A stretch of 33,754 nucleotides of DNA from positions 1 to 33,754 of IMG/VR virus record IMGVR_UViG_3300028844_003583. One strand, 5' to 3'. Each line of letters begins with the position of its first letter. Position 1 is the first letter of the stretch. The DNA comes from a virus. This document shows, one piece after another, positions 1 through 11,200 of this stretch. Position numbers and translations under genes: made by a program. Below the pieces are notes generated by a model. That model saw only the letters and a list, made by a program, of their open reading frames with translations. It was not told the DNA's origin and did not search any database.

Positions 1-1
1 T

Positions 2-436
2 AAACTAGATAACATTACTACGCACTACGATGGTATAAGTAGTAACGTACCTGATTACGATAAAGAAAACTTCATATCAAGGATGGAGGACTGTGTAAAT
101 AACGGTACAGCTTATATGATAGCTGATGGCAGTTGTTTTATATATTATGACAAAGATACTGAGTCACCTGCTTTCGCAGCAGGAGTAGCGTTATACGGAG
201 CAGGAAACCCATTGAAGATGATAGCGCTGTTTACATACGTATTCACACATGTAGATAGCAAAGTACTGTTCATGAGGTTAAGTCCTCACTCACCTACCTT
301 TGTGAACGAATGTAAGAGCTTACTAACGATAAACTCTGTTATAGACTACAGTATCAGCAAAGACTATCTTATGATTAGAGTAGACGAAATTAGGGATAAG
401 GTTAACAAACTTATAAAGAGTAGACTTGTGTTATGA
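2..436 (+). CDS. 3' part of a virion-region protein, cut by the window edge
   Basis: The frame is already open at base 2 and runs without a stop to the TGA at 434-436, so the first ATG inside it (83) is probably internal and the real start lies outside the window. At least 144 C-terminal residues are visible, with short mixed alpha/beta segments and a lysine-rich end. I recognise no motif. Position just before the ejection-protein genes is where T7-like phages keep the small gp13-type protein, but this is only positional. Its stop overlaps the next start as ATGA (433-436), so the two are probably translationally coupled. Confidence 0.75.
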   Translation, partial: KLDNITTHYDGISSNVPDYDKENFISRMEDCVNNGTAYMIADGSCFIYYDKDTESPAFAAGVALYGAGNPLKMIALFTYVFTHVDSKVLFMRLSPHSPTFVNECKSLLTINSVIDYSISKDYLMIRVDEIRDKVNKLIKSRLVL

Positions 437-2925
437 GCCACGCAGTAAAGATAGCAAAAGAGATAGAAAAATCGATATTTAAAGTAGTAAAGACAGTATG
501 GGATGAACTTACAGTTCCAATGCTCGAGCAGGTATTCGCTTTAATAGGTATTGTGGATGAGACTGTAGTAACAGCACAAAGAATATCCTCTCCTATATTT
601 AGTACTTATGATGGTGATGCTGTACATGATGCTACAGTAAAAGCAGTTATCACCAAAGTAAAAAGTGGTACAGACTTCTTTCCTACTTATATGGAGGAGA
701 TGTACCAAGCTAAGGCCAAGGTAAGATCTTACTACAACTATGCTAACGGTGGTTCTTACGTACACGGACTACCTACCATGACAGTGTCAGGTATAAAGAT
801 GACATCTGACCAACTAGCTACTATCGATAGTGCTATAGAGAGTAGTGTAGGTTTCCCTATAACTACAACATATACTCACTCAGGATACATAACAACTGAA
901 CAACACTTTATAGGATTACTTCAAAATAGTCATGATTACTTACCATACGCTAATACTTTAACTAAAGAGGATAAGTATGGAGTGTTAAGAGATGACTGGA
1001 TACTTAATGGTAACTACTTATTTGATACGTCTATTTCAGCATATGAAATAGATATAAGCAGGTCAGCAGCTTTAGCTGTATTTTGGGTTGAAGGCCCAAA
1101 TGTTGTAAAAGAGACTGATACTGCAGTGTTTACAGTAACAACAAACAGGGAAGTACCTGCAGGTAAAAGCTCAGCAGTAGAGTTACTTTATAGTTTCACT
1201 AAAAAAGACGGTACTGCATACAGCTATACAGGAACAGTTACAATACCAGAATTATCTAAATATGTAGACGTACCCCTTACAATATCAGTAGCAGATAGTA
1301 TAACGTCAATTTTGGTAAAGATAGTCTCTATCGCTAACACAGGAGGAGTATTCGAAGACGTAGAAATCAGCAGTGATAATACTGTAGTATGCAGTGTGAC
1401 AGCTCTTGTCGAGGAAGAAGTATATACACCTCAGACTGTTGAAGGTTCACTGACGGTATTCTATCAAGCCACAAATGAAACGCTAAGAGACGTTATATTA
1501 GGTGATAACTTTACACCTGAAAGACATCTAACTGTTAAGTACCATAGGGCAGGTGGATCACCTTCAGAATGGTTTTACTGGTTCTACAACCACAATGACG
1601 GCACTTATGATATTGAGCCTCAGTCTGAAAGTCTGCACGATTTAGAAATGCTACCAGTAGTAATACTGAGAAAAGACGGACAATTCGTTAACACAGACAA
1701 GTCATCACAGACTTACCTTACCACTAAAAGGATAATGGAATTTCTATCGTTTGACGTTGATCAGTTTATAGATAACATAGCAAGTAGTCCTGGAGCTGAT
1801 GTAGATAGTATATCAGATGCATACGTACATTTTTCAATGATGCCAGCAAATACAGACCCTACAGTATCTAAATTGCTGTATCACAGTTTCTATAACATAA
1901 TAGTTACAAATGGCCTATATTCAGAGCTAGAAGAGTACAACGCTATATTTAAAGAGGGTGACGTTAACAACAGTATAGTGTGGACAAAGCACACATACGA
2001 TCAGAACATAGAGGGAAGTGTCACTACTGTAGGCGAGTACAACCATTACGTTCAGAAAACTGTTGAAGGTAGTATTCTTTATTTAAGGTACCAGAAATCA
2101 TCCGGTCTGTATGATATGTTAAGTGTGTACAACTTAAACACTCTTACATCTATTGAGTATAACGGTTATCACCAAGTTGCTACTGCTAGTTTGTGGAACA
2201 AAGATACAAACTCTGTAGATGAGAGCTTTGGTATAGCATTATCATGGTTAGTATTCTCTAAATTAACAGCTCAAGAACAGACAGGGGTGTACAAGTGGGT
2301 TTGTAGGATGGATTTGTACTCACTAACTGTAACTGAATTAAGGTGGTATGAGACATCAGCGTTTGCAGATTTGTTCCAAATAGTTATGATAATTCTGGCA
2401 GTTGTTACTTTTGGTCAAACGTTAGTACTGTACGGAATAATTGCAGCAGCAACACAGCTATTGATAAGTTATGCTATAGGTGAATTGATAGTATTCGTTG
2501 CTGAAAAAACAGGAAGTGCAGTGCTTGCAGCTGTAGTAGGGTTTATAGCTACAGTACTTACTAGCGGTAAGTCAGGCACTAGTTTTTTCGATATGGTAAA
2601 CGCTATCGACTTAACAGACCAAGTAAGACTGTTCGCAGATAACTTTATAGCTGGTCAGTCTGCTATAGACGCTAAGACTATTGAAGAACTAGTTGAAGAT
2701 GGTATGGAAATAAACGCTGCTAGGGAACAATGGGAGGCTGATGAGGAAGCTAGGGCTAAAGCTGAGTATGATTCACCTATAACTATCGAGTTCCTACAAG
2801 GACTTAAAACACTAGAAACGCAAATTTCATCAGCAATTGAATCACAGTACAGGTTTGAGGATACATTCGGTTATGGTAAAGTAGGGAACTATCACGAAGC
2901 ACTATTAAGAACAGAAATAACATAA
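433..2925 (+). CDS. Large virion structural protein with Calx-beta/Ig-like segment and C-terminal membrane helices
   Basis: An 830-residue protein of no family I can name. Residues about 217-322 are a beta-rich stretch (FWVEGPNVVKETDTAVFTV onward) that reads like a Calx-beta or Ig-like domain. Residues about 330-640 are mixed, rich in Tyr and Thr. Residues about 648-712 hold two or three strongly hydrophobic helices, followed by a charged helical tail (about 730-800). It is coupled to the preceding gene by ATGA and is followed 16 nt later by the next virion gene. Size, lack of enzymatic motifs and position in the late block suggest a tail or ejection component; hydrophobic helices in a virion protein would fit membrane insertion at infection. 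Function inferred from context only. Confidence 0.75.
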   Translation: MSHAVKIAKEIEKSIFKVVKTVWDELTVPMLEQVFALIGIVDETVVTAQRISSPIFSTYDGDAVHDATVKAVITKVKSGTDFFPTYMEEMYQAKAKVRSYYNYANGGSYVHGLPTMTVSGIKMTSDQLATIDSAIESSVGFPITTTYTHSGYITTEQHFIGLLQNSHDYLPYANTLTKEDKYGVLRDDWILNGNYLFDTSISAYEIDISRSAALAVFWVEGPNVVKETDTAVFTVTTNREVPAGKSSAVELLYSFTKKDGTAYSYTGTVTIPELSKYVDVPLTISVADSITSILVKIVSIANTGGVFEDVEISSDNTVVCSVTALVEEEVYTPQTVEGSLTVFYQATNETLRDVILGDNFTPERHLTVKYHRAGGSPSEWFYWFYNHNDGTYDIEPQSESLHDLEMLPVVILRKDGQFVNTDKSSQTYLTTKRIMEFLSFDVDQFIDNIASSPGADVDSISDAYVHFSMMPANTDPTVSKLLYHSFYNIIVTNGLYSELEEYNAIFKEGDVNNSIVWTKHTYDQNIEGSVTTVGEYNHYVQKTVEGSILYLRYQKSSGLYDMLSVYNLNTLTSIEYNGYHQVATASLWNKDTNSVDESFGIALSWLVFSKLTAQEQTGVYKWVCRMDLYSLTVTELRWYETSAFADLFQIVMIILAVVTFGQTLVLYGIIAAATQLLISYAIGELIVFVAEKTGSAVLAAVVGFIATVLTSGKSGTSFFDMVNAIDLTDQVRLFADNFIAGQSAIDAKTIEELVEDGMEINAAREQWEADEEARAKAEYDSPITIEFLQGLKTLETQISSAIESQYRFEDTFGYGKVGNYHEALLRTEIT

Positions 2926-2941
2926 CTTAGAGGTAATAACC

Positions 2942-3415
2942 ATGCAGTCACTTGCAGGAAATCAACAACCTAATGCTTACACTGGAGGTAGTGGCTACTC
3001 GCTACAACTTCCAGTACAGAATACCTTAATGAGCAGCTTATTAGGAAAAAACAAAGTAGCATCACCTACGTCTGATCTGTCTAACTTAGATACTAGTAAC
3101 ATGAACTTTGATTTTTCAGGAGGTGGTCTAGCTAATAATGGCTACACTACAAACCCAGATACATCAGCTTTCAACTGGAAAAACCCAGATACTGGAGGTT
3201 TCGATTTTGGTGGTATAGGTGGTCTGGCTAACACTGCTCTTGGTGCAGCTTCGCTGTTTATGAACTATCAGTCTATGAAGGATGCCAAAGAGTATAATAA
3301 TAGAAATATGTCACTATTAGAAGAACAGCAAGGTTTAGCTAAACGAGCTGCAGATACTAACTACCAGAACCAACAACACATGGCAGAACAAATGGGTGGT
3401 TACGTAAACGCTTAA
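2942..3415 (+). CDS. Small putative internal virion (ejection) protein, gp14-like position
   Basis: A 157-residue protein with a Gly/Asn/Ser-rich first half of low complexity, a short Gly/Ala hydrophobic stretch around residues 88-105 (GGIGGLANTALGAASLFM) and a Gln/Asn-rich coiled-coil-like C-terminus (about 108-150). This pattern of hydrophobic patch plus helix, and its place directly before three ever larger proteins, resembles T7 gp14, the small ejectosome protein. That comparison is positional and compositional, not by clear sequence match. The start is backed by AGAGGT 8 nt upstream of ATG. Confidence 0.65.
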   Translation: MQSLAGNQQPNAYTGGSGYSLQLPVQNTLMSSLLGKNKVASPTSDLSNLDTSNMNFDFSGGGLANNGYTTNPDTSAFNWKNPDTGGFDFGGIGGLANTALGAASLFMNYQSMKDAKEYNNRNMSLLEEQQGLAKRAADTNYQNQQHMAEQMGGYVNA

Positions 3416-3458
3416 TACTGCTCAGCATTTTACCTTATTGTAATCAGGACTAGATATC

Positions 3459-5171
3459 ATGGCTTTAAAAGAAAATATGCCTTCAGTTGGAGGCTTCCTT
3501 AACACAGCACAGTACGCTAAAAACTTTAGTGATATGCTTCAACAAAATAAAATTAACGAGCAAAATAGGGTAAATGCTGAGAATACTAAAATATTCAATA
3601 CTCGACGTTTAGACCAAGCTGATGCTGCTGCAGAAAGCTTAGGTATTCAACGTGGAGTAGAGAACGAACAAAACGCTCTAAGGCTTAAGTACGATCAAGA
3701 AAACATGCTTCGTGACGATAACAGAGCTGCAGCTATGGACGCATGGAATAGAGGTGCTGCTGCTAGAGATGCAGCTAGAAAGCGTCAGAATAACCTTAAG
3801 TTTTATGAAGATTTAAAAGCTGCTAAAGCTAGTAGCCCAGAAGCAGGTAGAATATTTGGAAGGTCAGACTTAGGAGCTATAAACGGTTTAGGTGATGGTC
3901 AAGGCCCACTAGTTGAAGGTAGCCAAGGTTTCATCGATAAAATGAATGCTCCAGGAAACCAAATAAACTTCCAAAACCCTAAAAAGATAAGTAATGACGT
4001 TATGGAGCATTTCCTATCTAGAGGTTATTCTATTGAAGATGCACAAAGAGCTAGTGGCTTTGCGTTAAAGGATTATGTTACTAACTCACCTGAAAGTGTT
4101 AAGGCCGGATTAGAGAGTAGTAGTGCGAGAACTGAAGCCTTAACTAAAGCTATAACAGGTGGTAGTGGTAGTGGAGGTAGAGGCTCTAACGGTCAAGGAA
4201 GTGGTACATTTGGCGATAGAGCCAGTAGTACAAAATACGTAGAAGATTACTTAAAAGACACTACTGAGCCAGGTTTCTTAGACTCTGTATTTAACGTTAT
4301 AAACCCTGCCAATGACCCTAACATGTCAAGATCTCGTCTAATACCTATATTAGCGTCATTTGCTGCTGAAGGTATCGATGCAAGATCAGCTATAATGGCA
4401 CTGGAAGCTAGAGGTAATGTCAGAGGTGGAGAGTTTGAAGGTACTAAACCATCTGAACTGCTTGACCCTGAGAATAGTGGTGAGATGCAGGAGCTTTACG
4501 CTATAGGTAAAGCTGTACAGTCTAACTCTGGTGGTATGACAATGGAGCAGAGGCTAAGTGGTATCAACGCTGCATACGACGATAAGCTAGTAAGAGACAG
4601 CAGTATAGTTGCTAGTGGTTCACCTTCAGCGTTAAATAACCAACAACTAAGTAAAACGTTTCAGACTTATTTGTCTCAAAATGCTATAGATGTATCAGGC
4701 GATTCAGATAGCGTTATAGAAACTGGTGATAGTAACAATGCTTCTATAACCGAAGCTAGTTCTGGTGCACCTGTACCTAAACCTTTTAGTAGTCTTAACC
4801 AGTACATAAAAGATAACAGTATTGCCACAAAAGAAGCAGCCTACAACGCTAATTTGGATGCAGTAGTTGATAATCGTAAGGCAGAGTTAAAACCTCAACA
4901 GCTAAAAAGATTCCAAGCTCAACGTGCTCGTGATAACGAAGCTGCGAATAACGCACTAGAAAGACTTGGCCCTAAGAACATAATATCTAGAGCTGCCCCT
5001 GAAGAACAAGAAAGTATGATAGCTGAAGCTGAGAAACGTATGGCAGAAATTAAGGCTACTAGAGGTAAAACGGATGAAGAGAAAAATACTTTTGCAAACT
5101 TACGTAAATTAGTACAAGACCACTATGAGCGTGAAGAATTAGAAGCTAAGCTGACACAACCACGTAGATAA
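3459..5171 (+). CDS. Putative internal virion (ejection) protein, gp15-like position
   Basis: A 570-residue protein, very rich in Ala, Asn, Gln and Arg, with a long helical N-terminal third (about 20-140), a Gly/Ser linker near 230-252 (GGSGSGGRGSNGQGSG) and a helical, charged C-terminus (about 480-565). No catalytic motif or signal peptide is visible. Large helical proteins of this make-up in the late block of podoviruses are usually core or ejection proteins. The start has AGGA about 10 nt upstream. Family not identified; the role is inferred from order and composition. Confidence 0.65.
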   Translation: MALKENMPSVGGFLNTAQYAKNFSDMLQQNKINEQNRVNAENTKIFNTRRLDQADAAAESLGIQRGVENEQNALRLKYDQENMLRDDNRAAAMDAWNRGAAARDAARKRQNNLKFYEDLKAAKASSPEAGRIFGRSDLGAINGLGDGQGPLVEGSQGFIDKMNAPGNQINFQNPKKISNDVMEHFLSRGYSIEDAQRASGFALKDYVTNSPESVKAGLESSSARTEALTKAITGGSGSGGRGSNGQGSGTFGDRASSTKYVEDYLKDTTEPGFLDSVFNVINPANDPNMSRSRLIPILASFAAEGIDARSAIMALEARGNVRGGEFEGTKPSELLDPENSGEMQELYAIGKAVQSNSGGMTMEQRLSGINAAYDDKLVRDSSIVASGSPSALNNQQLSKTFQTYLSQNAIDVSGDSDSVIETGDSNNASITEASSGAPVPKPFSSLNQYIKDNSIATKEAAYNANLDAVVDNRKAELKPQQLKRFQAQRARDNEAANNALERLGPKNIISRAAPEEQESMIAEAEKRMAEIKATRGKTDEEKNTFANLRKLVQDHYEREELEAKLTQPRR

Positions 5172-5195
5172 CATATAAACATAAAAGGCAATCTG

Positions 5196-8100
5196 ATGTC
5201 TGTATCTGATATATTTCAAGATTTACAAAACCCTGCTACACGGGGTTTAGCAATACAAAGTGCACCATCTCTGTTCGATACTAAGATGGGAGCTATAGCT
5301 GCTGCAGGTGCAGAAAAGCAAGGAAGACTTGACCCTGCAGCACAGGTGCAGAGTGAAGTTAACCAGATACTAAGCCGTGGTATAAGTGGTTCTAGTTTCC
5401 TTGGTGGACTATCTAGCTTAGCTGATGCTTCTATAGATAGAGAGTTTGAGGATATATCTAACTTCGCTACTGGTGAATCTAATCCTAATCTAATGGCAGA
5501 AGCAGATGCACGTAGTGGTGTTGACCCTGCACTTAGAGCAAAACTGCAACAGTCGTCTAGCGATAGTATAGATTCTCTTGCAGAAGCACGTATAGACTTT
5601 AGTGACGGCAACTATCTAGACTCAGCAGGTAATGTACTAGATGCAATAGTCACTACCGGTAAAGTGCTCCCTGAATTAGCAGTAGATAGTTTAGCAGGTT
5701 CAATTGCGTCAGGTGTTGCTGGTACAGTACTTACAGGTGGCATAGGTGGAGCTGCTGCACTAGGTAAACGTATATTTAGTGCTGGTAAAACAGTAGGCAA
5801 TATAACTGATTCTGTAGATAAAGCCGTAAAAGCTAAGAACGCTAAAAGTAGAGCAGGTAAAATTACTACTGCTGTAGGGAACGTAAGTCTATCAACTGCT
5901 GCAGTACTGCAACGAAATGAAGAAGCGTACATAGCCGAAAATGGTGAAGCATCTTCTACCCTACATAAAGTAGTAAACGCTCCTGCAGCAGTAGCTCTTA
6001 TGTTATGGGATAGAAAAATATTCATGAGTGCTGTCCCTACTATAGCAGGAGCAAAAGCAGCAGCTAAAGCAAGAAAAGAGTTTGTTAAAGGTGTTACCTC
6101 TAAACTAGACCCTATACCTAAAAAATATGCTGTAGCTGTAGCGAAGAAAACATTAGCAGCAGCAGGTAAAGCAGCTAAGATAGGTGGTGCAGAGGCAACA
6201 CAAGAGTACTTGCAGTCATGGCACTCTATACTCCAATCGAAGATGGACGATGCATCACTTAGATCTGCTATGGATCAGTTACTTGACGAAGGTAACATTG
6301 ATGAAACCAACTATGCTGGTTTAGTCGGCGCAATGGTAGGTGGAGCTTCGAGAGGTGCTACAAGTGTTCCTGGTATCGCTGCAACAGCAGGTACAGGTGT
6401 TGCTGTAAATACAGGCAGGTCTGTAGCTAAAGTTGCTGGTAAAGCTTATGACAAGTCTTCAGAAATAGTTAAGGACTCAGCTACAAGAGCAAGTTTGAAG
6501 CTATACACTGCAGACGAGAGAGCAGCACAAGCTGAACGTAATGCTATAGCTCAAAAAGAAGCTGATACCAGTATTGAGAAAAGTAATTCAGATATAGCAT
6601 TTGTTAACCGCTCTAAGTCAGTTTCGGACATTTCTGAAAACACTAGTATGAAAGCTAGGCTTGAGGATGTTCAGAGAAAGTTAGAAATTACTACCGAAGA
6701 GCTTAATGATCCTGATGTCCTATCGTCTGTAAAAAATAGACTGATAAGTGACATGAAAGGTGAGCAGGCAATCACTAAAGCTAGATTAAAAGCTAACAGT
6801 GCTTTACGTGTCATGAAGGATATAGGCAACAACGTAGCTGATAAGTCTATTACAGCAGCACAAGAAGGACTTGATAAAGTTACTTCTAATGAGCTGGCTA
6901 AAACAGCTATCGCTAAAGGTGTTGAAGGTATAGCAAGTGTACGAAATATCAAATCTAGTACTGCTAGAGGTGTCTTAAACTTAGCTTTGACAGAAGGTAA
7001 TAATGCATCTAAGCGTGTAGTAGCAGCGTCTAGAAACCTTGATGTTGATGACATAAAAGTTATTGCCAAATCAGTAAAAAATTCAAACCCTGAGTTGGCT
7101 GAAAAATTAGAAAAAGTATATAACGCTAAGGTATCTAGTCTTAAAAACTTAGGCAGTACAAACGATAATATAACAAGTAGTGAAAACTTAGATAAAGGAC
7201 TTAAAGCAATAGCTGAAGGTGCTAACATTGATGCCAAGGATTCACCAAAAGTACTTAAAGCTGTTAGTGCAGTTATAGGTGGAAGGATAGGAGATGTAGC
7301 TACGCTAGAAGTAGCTGAAAAGGTACTAGCTAAGTATAAAGAAACTGATGAGTATATTAATGGCTCTAATAAAGCTACTGTCGATGTATTAGAGAAAAGA
7401 CTAACCTCACAAGGAAAACGTCTACGTAAACCTGTGTCTAAAGAGATTAAGAAACGATTAGGTGAGTTAGGAGGTAAGCTTAAAGAAGCATTCCATCCTG
7501 ACAACAACGCTGATGTTCTTAAGACACTACATGATATGGTTGCTGATAATACTCCTGAGCAGTTCAAGAAAAAAGCTAATGAGTATTTACTACAGTTAGA
7601 TAATATAACTTTACCTGATATCACTACTGAAAAGGGTCAAGAAGAGTTAGATAAGCTAATTGGTGATGCTTATGACTCTGTAGTGAGTGGGTTACAGGAA
7701 GCTGCTAAGTCCACTAAAGATTACGCCAAAAGAAGTACTGACATATCTAATAGGCCTAGTAAGTCAACTAGGAGTACTAAAGCAAAACCTAAAGATGAGA
7801 CTAAAGATAAGCCTGTACCTGATACTGAATCTGATGTTGTCAAGTCTGAAGAGTCTGCTGCCAAAAAAGCTAAGTACGAAAAGTTATTAGGTACGTTGGA
7901 CAAGCATATGACTGAACAAAAAGATGTCGATGTTATTAATGAGTCTATCACCCCTGCTATACCAAAACTGATAAGTATGTTTAAAGATTTAGGTGCAACT
8001 TCTTACAGTGAAGTAGAGACTATTATCAACGATTATGATACTTTAAAAGACATTAGTTCTCTGGTAGAAGCACTTAAAAAAGAGTTCCCTGACGATAGAG

Positions 8101-8222
8101 TTAAAGACGAGTCATTTTTTGAAGAGAACGATGATGGTCTTGAGCTTAACCAGCTACCTACAGAAGAAGTAGTAGATGAGTACAAACGTAAATTTCCTCA
8201 GTGCCCTGTAAAATTTAAATAG
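5196..8222 (+). CDS. Putative large internal virion (ejection) protein
   Basis: A 1008-residue Ala/Lys-rich protein. It has a Gly/Ala hydrophobic stretch near 160-195 (SLAGSIASGVAGTVLTGG), a second near 370-410, and a EATQEYLQSW segment near 333; runs of this sort occur in internal virion proteins of other podoviruses. Residues about 430-900 are mostly helical and highly charged, probably coiled coil. I see no transglycosylase motif. It lies 24 nt after the 570-aa gene and 11 nt before the 2067-aa gene, so it is probably co-transcribed and co-packaged with both. AAGG sits 7 nt upstream of the ATG. Confidence 0.65.
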   Translation: MSVSDIFQDLQNPATRGLAIQSAPSLFDTKMGAIAAAGAEKQGRLDPAAQVQSEVNQILSRGISGSSFLGGLSSLADASIDREFEDISNFATGESNPNLMAEADARSGVDPALRAKLQQSSSDSIDSLAEARIDFSDGNYLDSAGNVLDAIVTTGKVLPELAVDSLAGSIASGVAGTVLTGGIGGAAALGKRIFSAGKTVGNITDSVDKAVKAKNAKSRAGKITTAVGNVSLSTAAVLQRNEEAYIAENGEASSTLHKVVNAPAAVALMLWDRKIFMSAVPTIAGAKAAAKARKEFVKGVTSKLDPIPKKYAVAVAKKTLAAAGKAAKIGGAEATQEYLQSWHSILQSKMDDASLRSAMDQLLDEGNIDETNYAGLVGAMVGGASRGATSVPGIAATAGTGVAVNTGRSVAKVAGKAYDKSSEIVKDSATRASLKLYTADERAAQAERNAIAQKEADTSIEKSNSDIAFVNRSKSVSDISENTSMKARLEDVQRKLEITTEELNDPDVLSSVKNRLISDMKGEQAITKARLKANSALRVMKDIGNNVADKSITAAQEGLDKVTSNELAKTAIAKGVEGIASVRNIKSSTARGVLNLALTEGNNASKRVVAASRNLDVDDIKVIAKSVKNSNPELAEKLEKVYNAKVSSLKNLGSTNDNITSSENLDKGLKAIAEGANIDAKDSPKVLKAVSAVIGGRIGDVATLEVAEKVLAKYKETDEYINGSNKATVDVLEKRLTSQGKRLRKPVSKEIKKRLGELGGKLKEAFHPDNNADVLKTLHDMVADNTPEQFKKKANEYLLQLDNITLPDITTEKGQEELDKLIGDAYDSVVSGLQEAAKSTKDYAKRSTDISNRPSKSTRSTKAKPKDETKDKPVPDTESDVVKSEESAAKKAKYEKLLGTLDKHMTEQKDVDVINESITPAIPKLISMFKDLGATSYSEVETIINDYDTLKDISSLVEALKKEFPDDRVKDESFFEENDDGLELNQLPTEEVVDEYKRKFPQCPVKFK

Positions 8223-8233
8223 GTATAAAAATA

Positions 8234-11200
8234 ATGTACTGTCCCTCAATAGAGTCGTATATAAGATATCATCGAGAACTTAACGGTATCGATATTAATC
8301 CTGACACGGAAAAGAACACTAGATTTGATGTATGGAGTGTTACACCTAAAAACATACACGAAATGATCAACAGTAACAGTTCTGCAGAAATGCCAGGCAT
8401 TGAGGCTTCTAGGTACGTTAAGTCTAAAATAAATAATGCACTTAGTCGTGTTGCAAAGTCTAAAGTAGATATATCTGATTTTCTTGCTGATATTATAGGT
8501 AACGATAAAGATAATATTGATACTGCTAACGCTGACAAATCGATAGCTTTACGTGAAGTTATGGAAGCTATTAAAGGTGAAGCTGATAAAGCTCGTAACA
8601 ATGATATCGATATAGCTTTATTAGAGGTGGAAGGTATATTGCCTGCACTTCCTCTTTCACGTATTGCTGCCAGTATAGGCAGAAAGTCCCTGTACTTTGA
8701 CCAAATTAGATTTAAATCTAACGATGAAAGTGTTAAAGATGCTGCAGAAATTGAACAGCTCTACTACACACATGGGTTAATTATACTGAGACAGCTAGAA
8801 GATAAAGGTTACGTAAACTTCCACGAAGATCACCCAACTATTCGTGATTATACTGACAGTGAAATTGCTGATAACAAGTTTAGTACTGCTGCTACAGTAG
8901 TTACTGACGTTCGTAGTATATCCCTAAACACTGACAAGTTAGGTGTGTCTAAGTTCGACAGTAAAAAACCTACAGAATTGACACAAGAAGCTGCCTTCTT
9001 TCTCAACCGTACTGAGTCTGACATTAAGGGCACTAAGTTAGGTAAGATTGTAGACGTTATGACTGCAGTAGGTCATGTAACACAAGCCTCTTTAACTGAG
9101 TTACCGGATACAGTAGAGGCTGACCCTAACAGAGTTTTATCTGATAATGACCCTAAAAGTAACGTTAATGACCCTATATCAGATAGTGCTAGACAGAAGC
9201 TTTACGACAACCCTCTTAGAGTCAATAAGTCTGTACATGGACTTATAAAACTTCTTAGTGAAGCTATGGAAGAGGCAGGACAGGATTCGTCTGCATCTCA
9301 GATCATAGCCAAAGCGTTTAAAGGTAGTCCAATTAAGTTTAACTCGCTATTCGGTATAAAGGCATCTAATGATTTCTCAGTTGACCGTAAAGAGAGTATA
9401 CAAGGTCAAAATTTGTCTAAGACTGTTCCTTTGGATGACGTAGTTGATGTATACCGTGCACTTATGGACAGTGAAGGTAATCCTGTAAATTTACATATGG
9501 CAATGAAAGGTGGCAGAAACCAGCGTCTTTACTACACGAACAGTGTCCTTAATGCTCATGCTAGCAAGCAAAGCAGACACATGTTAACTAGTGGTGAACA
9601 GACTATAGAAATAGGTTCTGACAACTTCAAACGCCTAGTTAATACTATGGCAGAAACGTTAGATGATGAAACTATTACATATAGTGACATTGTGGACGGA
9701 GGAAATGTTAAGCTTGAAAGAGCACTAAAAGCTTACAAGTCTTATGAAAATTCTAAAGATTTAAGTACTAAACTAGTAGCTATAAGTAGGCTACCTGTAG
9801 AGTTTCCAGGAGTAGACTATGCAGCTTTACTATCAGTATTAGCAGGTGTTTCAGACATTAGATCAGCTAAAGGTGAAACTCACGTTACTACAGAATTTAT
9901 GCATTCTGCAGATGCTACAGCTCAAGGTGGTACTTTAACCATTCAGCAGGCTTTAGGTACTAATGCTAACATTGAAGCACTTCTCCAGCGTTTAGGTATC
10001 ATTCGTGACAAGGATGGTAATGTCATAATAGATACTGAACAAAAATTAAATGATATATACGGTCTGATGTCTGAAGGTATCACTAACTTTATAAGTGGTG
10101 ATAACACCAGAACAATGGCAATAGAAACTAAAAGTGGACGTATTGAAGATAACCTTCAACAGACACTTAACTTATTGTTTGGTGGTGATGCTAAAGGTAC
10201 TCGTAATCTATCTAAAGATGCAACCATGCCATTCATATATGGTCAAGGTGAGGTAGGTGCAACATCATCCATGTCAGACTCAATAGCCCAAAGAGTTATC
10301 GATAATCTAGATCGTCCTGACACTATATCTTACCTAGCTGATTTATTAGATGATAACTCTATAAAAACAGCAGGTCATGAAAAGCTTAAAGATACTAGAG
10401 GACTGTACCCAGCTATAAAGAAAGCTCTTAATACAAAGGGTGTACCACTTCAGTTGTACAGAATAATGGAATCTGAGATAAACAATCAGTACCTTAAAGA
10501 GTTTAAGGCTGACAGTAAGGCTGTGTTTGAGTTAGCTAACAGTGTCAAAAATCCTCACAACCTTAAAGTGCTACCAGCAGGTGCAGTTTTAGCAGGTATC
10601 GAAGTATCTGAAGTTCAGAAGTACGGAATGCCATTGACTAAAGTTGTAGAGGTATCTAGTGCTGTAACTGGTAACGCTAATGATCCTCTTATGTCTGAAG
10701 GTGGACATACTGTACTGACTCGTAAACAGCAGTTGTTTAAAAGTATTATGGACGTGTCTGTAATTCACGGTATTGACTCAGGTCTTATGTACCATGCACT
10801 TGATAAAGTTATAGGTACTGTTGAAGGTAACAACGGTGCCATAGTAGTACACGACCAGGTAATAGGTTCTGTAGAGCTGGTACGTAGAGTAGAAGAAGAG
10901 TACGTAAAACTTAATTCAAGGATGGTAGCTGAATACGACACACATCAACAAGTGATGTTATCTATAGCACAACATGACCCAGCAGTTGCTAGAACTCCTA
11001 AGTTCAAGGCACTTATGGCTAAACTAGATGCAAGATTAGCTGCTAAAGCCAAGTTTATAGCAGAAGAAAGGTTCAACGAAGATACTGACGCACTTATCGG
11101 TGATGGTGACAGCTTTAAAACATTTTCTGAAGGATATGTTCACGCTAGACCTACTACAAAATCAAAACCAAAAGCTAAGACTACAGTAAAAACAAAAGAA

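Noticed and set aside
6671-7624. Long minus-strand open frame opposite the 1008-aa virion gene
   Set aside because: Low-complexity Leu/Ser-rich translation is the antisense of an Ala/Lys/Ser-rich gene; the plus-strand gene spans it fully and the whole block is read rightward.
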